A DNA stretch of 64,000 nt, from positions 773,837 to 837,836 of the forward strand of contig NZ_JACBAZ010000002.1 of the NCBI RefSeq assembly GCF_013391475.1, given 5' to 3'. The stretch's first letter is position 1. Each line of letters opens with the position of its first letter. Positions 34,721 to 43,682 of this stretch are shown here, piece after piece. Made by a program: the position numbers and the translations under genes. A model generated the notes under the pieces. The model saw only the letters and a program-made list of their open reading frames with translations. It had not been told where the DNA came from and ran no database searches. Source of the DNA: Oceaniferula marina. GTDB taxonomy: Bacteria > Verrucomicrobiota > Verrucomicrobiia > Verrucomicrobiales > Akkermansiaceae.

Positions 34721-36397
34721 ATGATATTGAATAAGCGTAAATTTAATCAGATGATAATCAGGAGAATGCGTTCGATCGTGATGGGTCTGTGGCTGGCTGG
34801 GTGGGTGGCTTGTAGCGGGGCAGAAGATTCGCAACAGGATCATTATATCCTGGATATGGTGCATCATAATCCGGGTGAGAAACTATATGAGACAGCTTAT
34901 GAGAAGCCGGAGGTGATCAAAAAGATGGGCTTCAACGGCAAGGTGTATTACCTGTTTGATTCCCCGACGCTGGCGATCAACTGGGAGTCGGTTGACCCTG
35001 AAATTTTCCCGGTGGGTTCCGCGGAGCGTGCATGGGTGGATGCCAAGGCCAAGCGGATCAAGCAGCAGCATGCGAGTTGTCGTGCCGCGGGTATTCAGAC
35101 GATGGCGATGGCTGACTTGGTGCTTTTCCCAAAAAAACTAATCAACAAGTATGGTTTGGAAAAAATTTACGGGGATCCGAGCCACCCGCAGACCCAGAAA
35201 TATTTACGTGCCCAGATTGGCGAAATGTTTGATCAGTTCCCGGATCTGGATGGGATTGTCGTGCGGATCGGAGAGACGTATTTGCATGATGCCCCGTATC
35301 ACCGGGGGCACATCCGGAATAAGACGAGCCCTGAAAAAACCATCATCCCTCTGATGCAGTTGCTCCGTGAGGAGGTGTGCGTGAAACGCAGCAAGGACCT
35401 GGTGTTTAGGACCTGGATGAGCTTTGACAAGAACCTGGCGGCTTATAAGCGCGTGAGTCAGGGGGTGGAGCCTCATGCCAAGCTGGTCATCGCGATCAAA
35501 CATTGCGAGGGCGATTTCCACCGGGCCAATCCATTTAGCAAGGTGATTGGCGAGGGGCGTCACAAGCAGCTGATTGAAGTCCAGTGTGCACGTGAATACG
35601 AGGGCAAGGGCGCTTACCCGAATTACATTGCACATGGCGTGATCGAGGGCTTTGAGGAATACCAGGACATGCCGGCGGGTAAGATGCGCAGTATTCGTGA
35701 ACTGGTCGAAACCAAGCCGGATCTGTTTGCCGGGATCTGGACTTGGACGCGCGGAGGGGGCTGGAACGGTCCCTATATCACGAACGAAATGTGGTGTGAT
35801 GTCAACGCCTGGGTGATGGCTCAGTGGGCTGCCGATCCATCGAAATCTGAGGAATTTTTGCTCGCCCGGTATGCCAAAGAAAGACTTCAACTCAAAGGGG
35901 TGGACATTACAAAATTTCGCAAACTGTGCCTCTTGTCGGCCGATGCCGTGCTCAGAGGACGCAATTCGATCCAGGGCGATATGAATCCGTGGTGGACACG
36001 GGACCAGGGGATCGGATACCCTCCCGCACATAAAGATGCGGAAAAGCAGCAACGCAACTTGAAACAGAAAGATGAGGCGATCCGTAAATGGAAAGAGGTG
36101 GTTTCATTGGCCGAGGGAATTCAGTGGGCCGATGAGGAAACGCGCGAATTTGCGGTGTCCTCATCCTACTACGGACTTTACCTCTACGAAATCTACCGGG
36201 CGTTGGTCTACCTTTCTGACGCTGAAGCGCGAAAAGACATAGCTGGAGTGAAGCAGTGGATTGGCCAGTACGACGCGGCTTGGGCACGATATCAGGCACT
36301 ACCCGAAAAATACAACAAGCTGTCCACTCTCTACACCAAGGAATTCAAACGACACATCAGAAACCATGCGGATACTAAAGTGAATAGCCTACGCTAG
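34721..36397 (+). CDS. secreted hydrolase-like protein, unassigned family (module copy 1)
   Basis: 558 residues. A signal peptide follows one of three in-frame ATGs (RSIVMGLWLAGWVACSGA). The body shares long conserved stretches with the gene at 46410: VHHNPGEKLYE, FPDLDGIVVRIGETYLHD, DLVFRTWMSFD, CAREYEGKGAYPNYIAHG, EGFEEYQDMPAGKMRS and WTWTRGGGWNGPYITNEMW. Alternating strands, acidic pairs (LDGIVVRIGE) and clustered Trp residues resemble a TIM-barrel glycoside hydrolase, loosely like alpha-glucuronidase-type or hexosaminidase-type barrels, but I cannot place it in a family. It follows PEP-CTERM copy 1 and precedes the CotH giant gene. Confidence 0.75.
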   Translation: MILNKRKFNQMIIRRMRSIVMGLWLAGWVACSGAEDSQQDHYILDMVHHNPGEKLYETAYEKPEVIKKMGFNGKVYYLFDSPTLAINWESVDPEIFPVGSAERAWVDAKAKRIKQQHASCRAAGIQTMAMADLVLFPKKLINKYGLEKIYGDPSHPQTQKYLRAQIGEMFDQFPDLDGIVVRIGETYLHDAPYHRGHIRNKTSPEKTIIPLMQLLREEVCVKRSKDLVFRTWMSFDKNLAAYKRVSQGVEPHAKLVIAIKHCEGDFHRANPFSKVIGEGRHKQLIEVQCAREYEGKGAYPNYIAHGVIEGFEEYQDMPAGKMRSIRELVETKPDLFAGIWTWTRGGGWNGPYITNEMWCDVNAWVMAQWAADPSKSEEFLLARYAKERLQLKGVDITKFRKLCLLSADAVLRGRNSIQGDMNPWWTRDQGIGYPPAHKDAEKQQRNLKQKDEAIRKWKEVVSLAEGIQWADEETREFAVSSSYYGLYLYEIYRALVYLSDAEARKDIAGVKQWIGQYDAAWARYQALPEKYNKLSTLYTKEFKRHIRNHADTKVNSLR

Positions 36398-36489
36398 CGG
36401 TACATGGTATGAAGTTTACGTGATGATTTTTTTCAGATGACCAGATGATGGACAGGACATGATTCGATACGCCTCGACGAAGTTGAGAA

Positions 36490-39400
36490 ATGCTTAGATT
36501 GCCAAATATAGTTTGGATTTTCATAAGCTGCTGTATAGCAGTTGATGCGGCTCCGGTGCGCTTTGATATCAACTCCGGAGGGAGCCCCACCCAGCCAGGG
36601 TGGGCGGCGGCTCCCGGCGGCCAGGGTAGTGATGGCACGGTGTCGATACGCATGGATCCTGTTGGTGCTGTGGTCTTGGATAGTCGTGACCGCGGGGATC
36701 TGAATGGAGGGGGAGCAGAAGCATCCATGTGGAACGATTTTGTGTTTGCCAGCGGCAGTGATTCCCCTGGGGAGGGGATCCGCATCACCCTCTCCGGTTT
36801 GCAGGCGAACTCCGAATATCCCATCACTGTATGGGCTTTTGATGATCTGACGGGGGGCAATGCCACCGGTTTTTGGAATGGAGAGCAATTGACCTTCCCG
36901 GATAACCCGGACCCTGCTTCCTTGGGGGATTACGCGGTTTCGTTTCATGTGACAAGCGATGCGCAAGGGGAAGTGGCTATTCAGGGCTTGGTCGGGTCGC
37001 CCCGGTCCTCGGGACACAATGTGTTTATCAATGGCTTGGAAGTGGGCGACAGGATCGCTGAAGATGCGCCTTATCATATCGAGCTTTCTTCAAGGCTCGT
37101 GAACAGAGCTGCCGCCATAGGCTCGCTTGTCGGGGTCTTGAGCAGCCAGGATCCGGATCAGGAGGATGGCTTCATCTACACATTTGCCCCGGGGGCGGGA
37201 GGAGATCATAATGGGCTCTTCAGCTTGCAGGGCAATACCTTGCTCACCGATCGCTCACTGCAGAGCGTCGGATCAACGTTGTCGTTGAAGATTCAAACCA
37301 CCGACCGGGAGGGGAATAGCTATGAGAAGGTGTTTGCTTTGGTGGTGATTGATGATGTGGATGATGATGGCTTGGACGATGTTTGGGAATTGGAGTATTT
37401 CCCCTCCCTGTCCGCAGCGCGTGGTAGTGACCATTCCGACGAGGATCTGTTGAACAATCTGGAGGAACAGGCGCTGGGGACCAATCCAACACTGAGTGAC
37501 ACGGATGCGGACGGCCTGGCCGACCATATGGAGAATGGGTCGGGGAAGTTTGTCGATGCGGACAATGCAGGTTCTGATCCTAATCTTGCGGACTCAGATG
37601 GAGACGGTCTTATGGATGGTGATGAGGTGAGTCCGGCCAATGGTTCGGTGACCGACCCCAACTTGAAGGATACGGATGGCGACATGTATGGGGACGCCTT
37701 GGAAATTATCCAGGGGACATCGCCTACCGATGCTGATCAGTTTCCAGATGTGGCGCTTGCACTGACGATCAATGAATTTGTTGCAAACAATCAAACCGGT
37801 GTGAAGGACGGATACGGGAACCGTGAGGATTGGATTGAGATATACAACCCGAATATCGTAGCTGTTAACCTTGTCGGCTACACCCTGACCGATGATGCAA
37901 GTGTGCTGAACAAGTGGACGTTTCCCGAGGTGCATATTCCTGCGGGTGGGTATTTGCTGGTGATGGCTTCCGGTAAAAATGAATGGGATCCTGGTGGATA
38001 CCTTCATACAAACTTCAAGCTGTCTGCCGCTGGTGAGTACCTCGCTTTGGTCCGGCCGCAAGGCCAGGTGATTGATGATCAGATGACCCCGGCTTTCCCC
38101 GAGCAGTTCGGAGATGTTTCTTATGCCCGCCATCCGAGTAGCGGAACCTGGGGTTATGCATCGACGCCGACCCCCAACCAGCTCAACAGCGCTCTTCATT
38201 TTGCGGGGGTGGTGAAAGATACCCGATTCTCTGTGGATCGTGGATTTTATGATCAGCCCTTTCATGTGACGATTGAGAGCGACACTCCGGGAGCGATGAT
38301 CCGCTACACGACGGATGGCAGTAAACCGAGTGCTAGTCATGGTTCGGTTTACACTGGAGCGATTTCGATTGAAACCACTACGACTCTGCGGGCTATTGCC
38401 GTGCGCAGTGGTTGGCTTTCGACTAATGTTGATTCCCATAGTTATTTTTTTGTGGCTGATGTGGTCAACCAACCGGCCGCCCCGCCGGGCTGGCCAGCTA
38501 CATGGACGACAGCTCCCGCTGATTATGCGATGGACCCGAGAGTTCGGGATGGGGCGTTGCTGGGGTACGGCGTGGACGACGCTCTGCTAGATATTCCCAC
38601 GGTTTCGATTACCATGGACCCTGATGATTTTTTGGGCAGCACCAACGGTATTTATTCGCACCCCTTAAATCGCTGGGAGAGGGAATGCTCAGTCGAATAT
38701 GTTTTACCCGATGGTGGCGAAGGCTTTCAGGAAAATTGCAAGGTGGAGATCCACGGTAATTCCAGCCGGAACCCGGCTCGCATGCAAAAGCATTCGATGC
38801 GACTAACCTTCAGTTCGGAGGTCGGCGTTCCGAAACTGGACTTCCCTTTGTTTGCCGACTCTCCGGTAAATGCATTCAACAAATTGGTCCTGCGAGCCTG
38901 TTTCACAGATTCATGGGGGCTTACGGGTTGGTCACCGAGTCGGTATCGCCCAAATGATTCCCAGTATCTCAGGGATGTGTGGATGAAAGAGAGTTTTCGG
39001 GACATGGGGCAGCCATCCAGTTATGGAAATTTCGTTCACGTCTATGTGAATGGCTTATACTTCGGATTGCATAATATGACGGAACGCTTGGAGGATGATT
39101 TCTTTGCTAGCCATTTGGGCGGGAAAGAAGAGGATTGGGAGGTCTATGCTGACTTCTCGAGTCCGGGTGACCATTGGCAGCAATTGATGAGTATAGCCAA
39201 TGGGGCCATTGAAACACCTGAGACGTATCAACAGATTCAGCCGTTCCTTGATATAGAGAATTATATCGATTACATGCTCCTGCATTTTTATGCGGATGCC
39301 GAAGACTGGCCGCATCACAATGGTTACGCCGCCGTGAACCCCGTATCCGGGGACGGCCGCTACCGCTTCTTTGTCTGGGATCAGGAAATTGCATTGGATA

Positions 39401-41577
39401 AGTTTTCCTGGAACCGCTATGATAATGGCACAGGAGGGGCGGCACCATTCCAAAGGTTGCGGCGCAATGAAGAGTTTTTGATGACTTTTGCTGACCGGGT
39501 TCAAAAGCATTTGTTCAATGGTGGAGCCCTGAGCGAAGAATCGAGTCGAGCTCGTTATAATGAAGTCGCCTCATGGATTGATAAGGCGATTGTAGCAGAA
39601 TCGGCGAGATGGGGAGATACCCAGGATACCACAGCTGGATCTGCATCTGTTAGCCAGCCGTCGCCATTGGACGACCTTGATCATGACGCTTATCCTCCGG
39701 CACCCCATGCTCCTAACATTTACTTTACACGTGAGGATTCTTGGTTGCTTGAGTTAGAGAATGTGTTGAACCATTATATTCCGATTTTACACGACCCCAA
39801 TGACCCAAGGTCGATTGTTCGGGAGTTGCGTGCGAACCAGTTGTTTCCCAGCTTGGATGCCCCTGTATTGAGCCAGCATGGCGGAGATATTGATCCGGGG
39901 TTTTTGTTGGACGTTACGGCTAAGCTTGGCGACATTTACTATACCTTGGATGGTTCTGATCCCAGACTGCCTGGGGGGGCGGTTGCCCCTGCTGCACAAT
40001 TTCTGGCGGGTGACTATGACCAGGTTGTCCTCGTTGCATTGGCATCTTCCGACTGGAAATACTTTGATAAGGGAGAAAGTCTGGGGGCGAGCGATATCAT
40101 CTACGGGCATGCTGATTATGATCAGACCGACTGGAAAAACCCTGATTTCGATGATGCCGCATGGAGTGAAGGGCCGGCTCCTTTGGGTTATGGGGTGATG
40201 ACCGGAGGGGTTATCAACACTGTGATTAGTTATGGTGGTGACGCGACAAATAAACATCTGACCAGTTACTTTCGTAAAACCTTTGATGTGGAAGAGGTTT
40301 CAGAAATTGAATCCTTGCGGATTCGCTTGCGTCGAGACGACGGGGCTATTGTGTATTTGAACGGACGTGAAATTGTCCGGAGTAACATGCCTGCCGGCGT
40401 GGTGACCTTTTCCAGTGTTGCCACCCAAGGGGTCGGTGGGAGTGATGAAAGTGCTCTGTTCGATTTTTCTTATGAGCTCAAGCCGGGAGAACTCCTTCGT
40501 GAGGGAAATGTGTTGGCCATTGAGGTGCATCAGTCCGGTGGGGGGAGCTCTGATCTGGGTGTCGATGTGGAAGTTGTCGGGGTCAAGCGGATGGCAGGGA
40601 GCCAATCACTTGAGCTGTTGGATTCGGCTCGTTTGCAAGCCCGGGCGTTTAGCGGGGGTGAGTGGTCGGCTCTTGTCCAGGCTGACTTTACGATGGGGCA
40701 GGCCGCGTCTGCCTCCAATTTGGTTGTGTCCGAAATCATGTATCATCCATTGGATGGAACGAGCTACGAGTATCTTGAATTGATGAATATTTCCTCGACC
40801 GCAGAAATTGACCTTTCGGGAGTGCGCTTTGCACTTGGTATTACTTATACCTTCCCTGAGGGGACGCGCCTTGCTCCGAGGGAGCGTTGTTTAGTGGTTG
40901 AGGACCGGGTTGCCTTTGAGCAATATTATGGTGCTGGCCACCCCGTGGTGGGTCAATATGAGGGCAAACTGGCCAACGGAGGAGAACAAATCATACTACT
41001 GGGTTCCGGGGGTGACACCATTCGTAACTTTAGCTATGGCGACCAGTTTCCATGGCCGGAATCAGCAGATGGAGGAGGGTATTCGTTAGTTTTGATTCAT
41101 CCTGAAAGCGCTCCTGACCATGGGTCTCCCATGAATTGGCGCGCGAGTGTCGCCCTTCACGGGACACCTTCAGGCAGTGATTCCTCATCGTTTGTGGGGG
41201 ACCCGGCCGAGGATCGTGACGGGGACGGATTGGGGGCGTTTCTGGAGTATGCGCTGGGGGGGAGTGATTTGATTTTTTCGCCGGACTCTTTGCCCCGTGC
41301 GGGTTATGGCGTATGGGATGATGGCTCCGAGACAGGCACCACGGCTGAGTACCTGACCTTTTCATTCACCTGCAATCTGGCTGCCGATGACGTGTTGTAT
41401 GCCCCTCAAATTTCTGAAGACTTGCGTGATTGGAGAGAGGGCGAGCCAGACCTGGTCTTGGTGGCGAGATTGAATCTAGGTGACGGAAGAGAGACGAGAA
41501 CATATCGGACTGCCGATCCCGAGGCATGGGCTGAAGGCTCGAAAAAATTTATCAGGCTACTGCTCCGTCAAAGATAA
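36490..41577 (+). CDS. giant secreted CotH/lamin-tail/TSP3 multidomain protein
   Basis: 1695 residues with a signal peptide (IVWIFISCCIAVDAAP). In order: an N-terminal beta domain (20-180) shared with the PEP-CTERM protein at 41764; a cadherin-like repeat (about 185-285); calcium-binding TSP3 loops (about 288-415: DVDDDGLDDVWE, DTDADGLADHMENG, DSDGDGLMDGDEV, DTDGDMYGDALE); a lamin-tail domain (about 420-560, INEFVANNQTG...DWIEIYNP); a chitobiase-C-like domain (575-655, IRYTTDGSKPSASHG); a CotH-kinase-like domain (about 735-1005, VEIHGNSSRNPAR, GLHNMTERLEDDF); a second chitobiase-C-like stretch (about 1123-1190); a galactose-binding jelly-roll (about 1200-1365); a second lamin-tail domain (about 1407-1555); and a final TSP3-like loop near 1573. 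CotH domains can phosphorylate spore-coat proteins; here an adhesion or glycan-binding role is likelier. There is no PEP-CTERM tail. Confidence 0.85.
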   Translation: MLRLPNIVWIFISCCIAVDAAPVRFDINSGGSPTQPGWAAAPGGQGSDGTVSIRMDPVGAVVLDSRDRGDLNGGGAEASMWNDFVFASGSDSPGEGIRITLSGLQANSEYPITVWAFDDLTGGNATGFWNGEQLTFPDNPDPASLGDYAVSFHVTSDAQGEVAIQGLVGSPRSSGHNVFINGLEVGDRIAEDAPYHIELSSRLVNRAAAIGSLVGVLSSQDPDQEDGFIYTFAPGAGGDHNGLFSLQGNTLLTDRSLQSVGSTLSLKIQTTDREGNSYEKVFALVVIDDVDDDGLDDVWELEYFPSLSAARGSDHSDEDLLNNLEEQALGTNPTLSDTDADGLADHMENGSGKFVDADNAGSDPNLADSDGDGLMDGDEVSPANGSVTDPNLKDTDGDMYGDALEIIQGTSPTDADQFPDVALALTINEFVANNQTGVKDGYGNREDWIEIYNPNIVAVNLVGYTLTDDASVLNKWTFPEVHIPAGGYLLVMASGKNEWDPGGYLHTNFKLSAAGEYLALVRPQGQVIDDQMTPAFPEQFGDVSYARHPSSGTWGYASTPTPNQLNSALHFAGVVKDTRFSVDRGFYDQPFHVTIESDTPGAMIRYTTDGSKPSASHGSVYTGAISIETTTTLRAIAVRSGWLSTNVDSHSYFFVADVVNQPAAPPGWPATWTTAPADYAMDPRVRDGALLGYGVDDALLDIPTVSITMDPDDFLGSTNGIYSHPLNRWERECSVEYVLPDGGEGFQENCKVEIHGNSSRNPARMQKHSMRLTFSSEVGVPKLDFPLFADSPVNAFNKLVLRACFTDSWGLTGWSPSRYRPNDSQYLRDVWMKESFRDMGQPSSYGNFVHVYVNGLYFGLHNMTERLEDDFFASHLGGKEEDWEVYADFSSPGDHWQQLMSIANGAIETPETYQQIQPFLDIENYIDYMLLHFYADAEDWPHHNGYAAVNPVSGDGRYRFFVWDQEIALDKFSWNRYDNGTGGAAPFQRLRRNEEFLMTFADRVQKHLFNGGALSEESSRARYNEVASWIDKAIVAESARWGDTQDTTAGSASVSQPSPLDDLDHDAYPPAPHAPNIYFTREDSWLLELENVLNHYIPILHDPNDPRSIVRELRANQLFPSLDAPVLSQHGGDIDPGFLLDVTAKLGDIYYTLDGSDPRLPGGAVAPAAQFLAGDYDQVVLVALASSDWKYFDKGESLGASDIIYGHADYDQTDWKNPDFDDAAWSEGPAPLGYGVMTGGVINTVISYGGDATNKHLTSYFRKTFDVEEVSEIESLRIRLRRDDGAIVYLNGREIVRSNMPAGVVTFSSVATQGVGGSDESALFDFSYELKPGELLREGNVLAIEVHQSGGGSSDLGVDVEVVGVKRMAGSQSLELLDSARLQARAFSGGEWSALVQADFTMGQAASASNLVVSEIMYHPLDGTSYEYLELMNISSTAEIDLSGVRFALGITYTFPEGTRLAPRERCLVVEDRVAFEQYYGAGHPVVGQYEGKLANGGEQIILLGSGGDTIRNFSYGDQFPWPESADGGGYSLVLIHPESAPDHGSPMNWRASVALHGTPSGSDSSSFVGDPAEDRDGDGLGAFLEYALGGSDLIFSPDSLPRAGYGVWDDGSETGTTAEYLTFSFTCNLAADDVLYAPQISEDLRDWREGEPDLVLVARLNLGDGRETRTYRTADPEAWAEGSKKFIRLLLRQR

Positions 41578-41681
41578 ATGGATTGATTGCAGCCTGCATC
41601 GGTATGTCGGGTCAAGGTAGGTACTTGGTTTGTATGTGGGCACGAATCCTTGCTTATCTCCGGACATAGATAATCAAATTT

Positions 41682-41700
41682 GGGACAAATCGACAATTCT
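41682..41700 (+). promoter_or_regulatory. PEP-CTERM upstream motif, site 2
   Basis: GGGACAAATCGACAATTCT, followed by TTGAGATGG. The TCGACA element at 41690 lies 74 bases before the ATG at 41764. It shares the GACAAAT/GACAATT direct repeat with the other sites. Confidence 0.55.
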
Positions 41701-41763
41701 TTGAGATGGCCGTAATGCCAAATGCTGTCTAATTGGTATATCGTTCTCAACCTAATGAAATGA

Positions 41764-42555
41764 ATGATGAAACGTATGAAAAATAGTAGCAAAGGTTCCC
41801 TTGTGACGGGATTGATTTCGGTCAGCATCCTGGGTTTGCCGCTTATTCAGGCTGCGACCCTCAAAGTTGATTTCAATGTGAACGGCGGATCATCTGGGAC
41901 TGCGTCTGGCTACACTTCGATCAGTGGCTCCAACGGATCTGATCTTTCCGCTACCAGTTTGAATTTGGGTTCGGATTCTTTTCAGGTGTCGATCGATGCC
42001 AGGAATAGTGATGGCAGTGATGACGGCAATACACGCTGGATTGACCGAGAGAATCCGGGCACCGGTGTGTGGTCTGGAGCCGCAGCCAACCCCCTTTCGC
42101 AAGACTGGGTTTCAACCGACGACTTCCGGGATTATCTGGTCCTTACCTTCAGTGGTCTGGAGGCAGGCACCTACGACCTCACCACGATTCATGGAGATTG
42201 GAACGGGAATACTGTGACACGGATAGATGTGCAAGGTAGCGTCAACGGTGGAACCTCCTACATTAACCTTCAGGATGGGCCGGTTTACGACGCTCGTCAG
42301 GGGCCAGGCGGGAGTACCGTTGGGCCGGCAACGGTGACAATTGATAATACGTTTACGGCGAATGGGGCGGATGATGTGATTTTCCTTTTCCATGCGGGCG
42401 CCAATAAATTCGGTGACGCCGGGAATACCGGCTCCAGCAATGTGAACCGCTTTGTGGCACTCAACGGATTTGAATTAAGCAGTGTGCCTGAACCTTCGTC
42501 GACGGTATTGCTTGGCCTCGGTGGTTTGGCTTTTGTTATGTATCGACGCAAGTAA
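41764..42555 (+). CDS. PEP-CTERM sorting-domain protein with malectin-like body
   Basis: 263 residues, or slightly fewer if started at a later in-frame ATG (41767, 41776). Signal sequence LVTGLISVSILGLPLIQAA. The body VDFNVNGGSSGTASGY, then FSGLEAGTYDLTTIHG and NRFVALNGFEL, resembles the N-terminal domain of the CotH giant protein just upstream (VRFDINSGGSPTQPGW; LSGLQANSEYPITVW), suggesting a shared carbohydrate-binding-like fold. The C-terminus is PEP-CTERM: SVPEPSSTVLLGLGGLAF, hydrophobic, YRRK. A strong terminator follows. Confidence 0.9.
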   Translation: MMKRMKNSSKGSLVTGLISVSILGLPLIQAATLKVDFNVNGGSSGTASGYTSISGSNGSDLSATSLNLGSDSFQVSIDARNSDGSDDGNTRWIDRENPGTGVWSGAAANPLSQDWVSTDDFRDYLVLTFSGLEAGTYDLTTIHGDWNGNTVTRIDVQGSVNGGTSYINLQDGPVYDARQGPGGSTVGPATVTIDNTFTANGADDVIFLFHAGANKFGDAGNTGSSNVNRFVALNGFELSSVPEPSSTVLLGLGGLAFVMYRRK

Positions 42556-42589
42556 ATCATCTGCCGTTTAAAATTTCATTGTGTGTTTA

Positions 42590-42623
42590 GCGTCCGGATC
42601 CTGAGTGATCCGGGCGCTTTTTT
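42590..42623 (+). terminator. terminator after the second PEP-CTERM gene
   Basis: GCGTCCGGATC (42590-42600) and GATCCGGGCGC (42607-42617) form an 11-bp stem with one G-U and a six-base loop, then TTTTTT. Confidence 0.88.
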
Positions 42624-42676
42624 GTCTTCGCTGCATGGGTGTGAGATGAACTGTGAGTCAAACATTGAGTCTCTAT

Positions 42677-42696
42677 GAGACAAATTGACAATTTAT
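42677..42696 (+). promoter_or_regulatory. PEP-CTERM upstream motif, site 3
   Basis: GAGACAAATTGACAATTTAT, with the perfect palindrome AAATTG-A-CAATTT, followed by CAAGATGG. TTGACA at 42685 lies 95 bases before the ATG at 42780. Confidence 0.6.
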
Positions 42697-42779
42697 CAAG
42701 ATGGACTCTCAAGGGGAAATGTCATTTATCGTATGTAGAGCATCATAATGCTTATGAATCAAAATTAGAACATCATATT

Positions 42780-43613
42780 ATGAAATCGTTGATGACCTGT
42801 ATCGCAATGACAGCGTTGGCTGGCTTATGCCAAGCTGCGTCGTATTTTTCTGTAGTCGATGGGCAGAGCCCGTTGGCCTATTACCGGCTGGACAATTTGA
42901 GTGACAATGAAGGAGGTAGTAGCTTAACTTTGAATGGTTGCAGTGTAGGTGTATCCACTGGGCATGCTCTAACGGGTTCAGGTGGTTACTCCGGATTTCT
43001 AGATTCTAATACTTGGGCGACGGCGCCTGGCAACACTAGCGGCACATTGACTGGGGTCGCCACCGGCTGGAGCAGCGATCAAGGCTCGTTTTCATATTGG
43101 ATGTTCAATGACGGCACTGGAGATGGCACACAGACCAATCTCATTTCCCGCAGGACTGGCGGAGCCTCAAGCTTCAGCGGGTCCGGGGATGGCATGATCG
43201 GCGCATACACCCGAACAAACGGAACCGCCGGAATTAAATTCGACAATATTGGATTAGATTCTGGCTCCGCAGTTCTGACAGCAGACGCCTGGAACCATCT
43301 GGCTTTCACTTGGGACCGGAATACCGGGACGGGCGACGGAACCATCACTGTTTATGTCAACGGATCGGTCGTAGCTTCCACGACCACGGCGACCTTTGAT
43401 TCCTTCACGATCAACGAGTCACGTTTCGGCAAGGAAATGGTTGCAAGCAGCACGCGTAAGTTTAAGGGAGGGGTGGACGAGCTTGCGATTTGGAACCGAA
43501 CTCTGAGCCCAACGGAGGTCTCGGCCCAGTACACCGCGGCTGTTCCCGAACCCAGCTCGATCAGCTTGATCGCCCTTGGCGGCTTGGCTTTGGTGTATCG
43601 TCGACGTAGGTAG
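42780..43613 (+). CDS. PEP-CTERM protein with LamG-like (concanavalin A fold) domain
   Basis: 277 residues from the ATG at 42780. The open frame back to 42675 would read through the conserved upstream motif and add 35 residues before the signal peptide, so the later start (MKSLMTCIAMTALAGLCQAA) is preferred. The body is LamG-like: LAYYRLDNLSDNEGG near the start, then FSYWMFNDGTGDG, WNHLAFTWDRNTGTGDG, ITVYVNGSVVAST and FKGGVDELAIWNRTLSPTEV, the usual strand pattern of a carbohydrate-binding jelly roll. The C-terminus is a PEP-CTERM signal (AVPEPSSISLIALGGLAL, YRRRR). The sulfatase gene follows 69 bases later. Confidence 0.9.
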   Translation: MKSLMTCIAMTALAGLCQAASYFSVVDGQSPLAYYRLDNLSDNEGGSSLTLNGCSVGVSTGHALTGSGGYSGFLDSNTWATAPGNTSGTLTGVATGWSSDQGSFSYWMFNDGTGDGTQTNLISRRTGGASSFSGSGDGMIGAYTRTNGTAGIKFDNIGLDSGSAVLTADAWNHLAFTWDRNTGTGDGTITVYVNGSVVASTTTATFDSFTINESRFGKEMVASSTRKFKGGVDELAIWNRTLSPTEVSAQYTAAVPEPSSISLIALGGLALVYRRRR

Positions 43614-43682
43614 AAACGTCATTTTCTCATGTCATCTTTTATTTCATAGGCTGAGTATAGCACGTCGATTGTTTGGTTTGAT

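Noticed and set aside
35204-36052. Minus-strand open frame of 282 codons
   Set aside because: It is antisense to the hydrolase-like gene and shows no domain.
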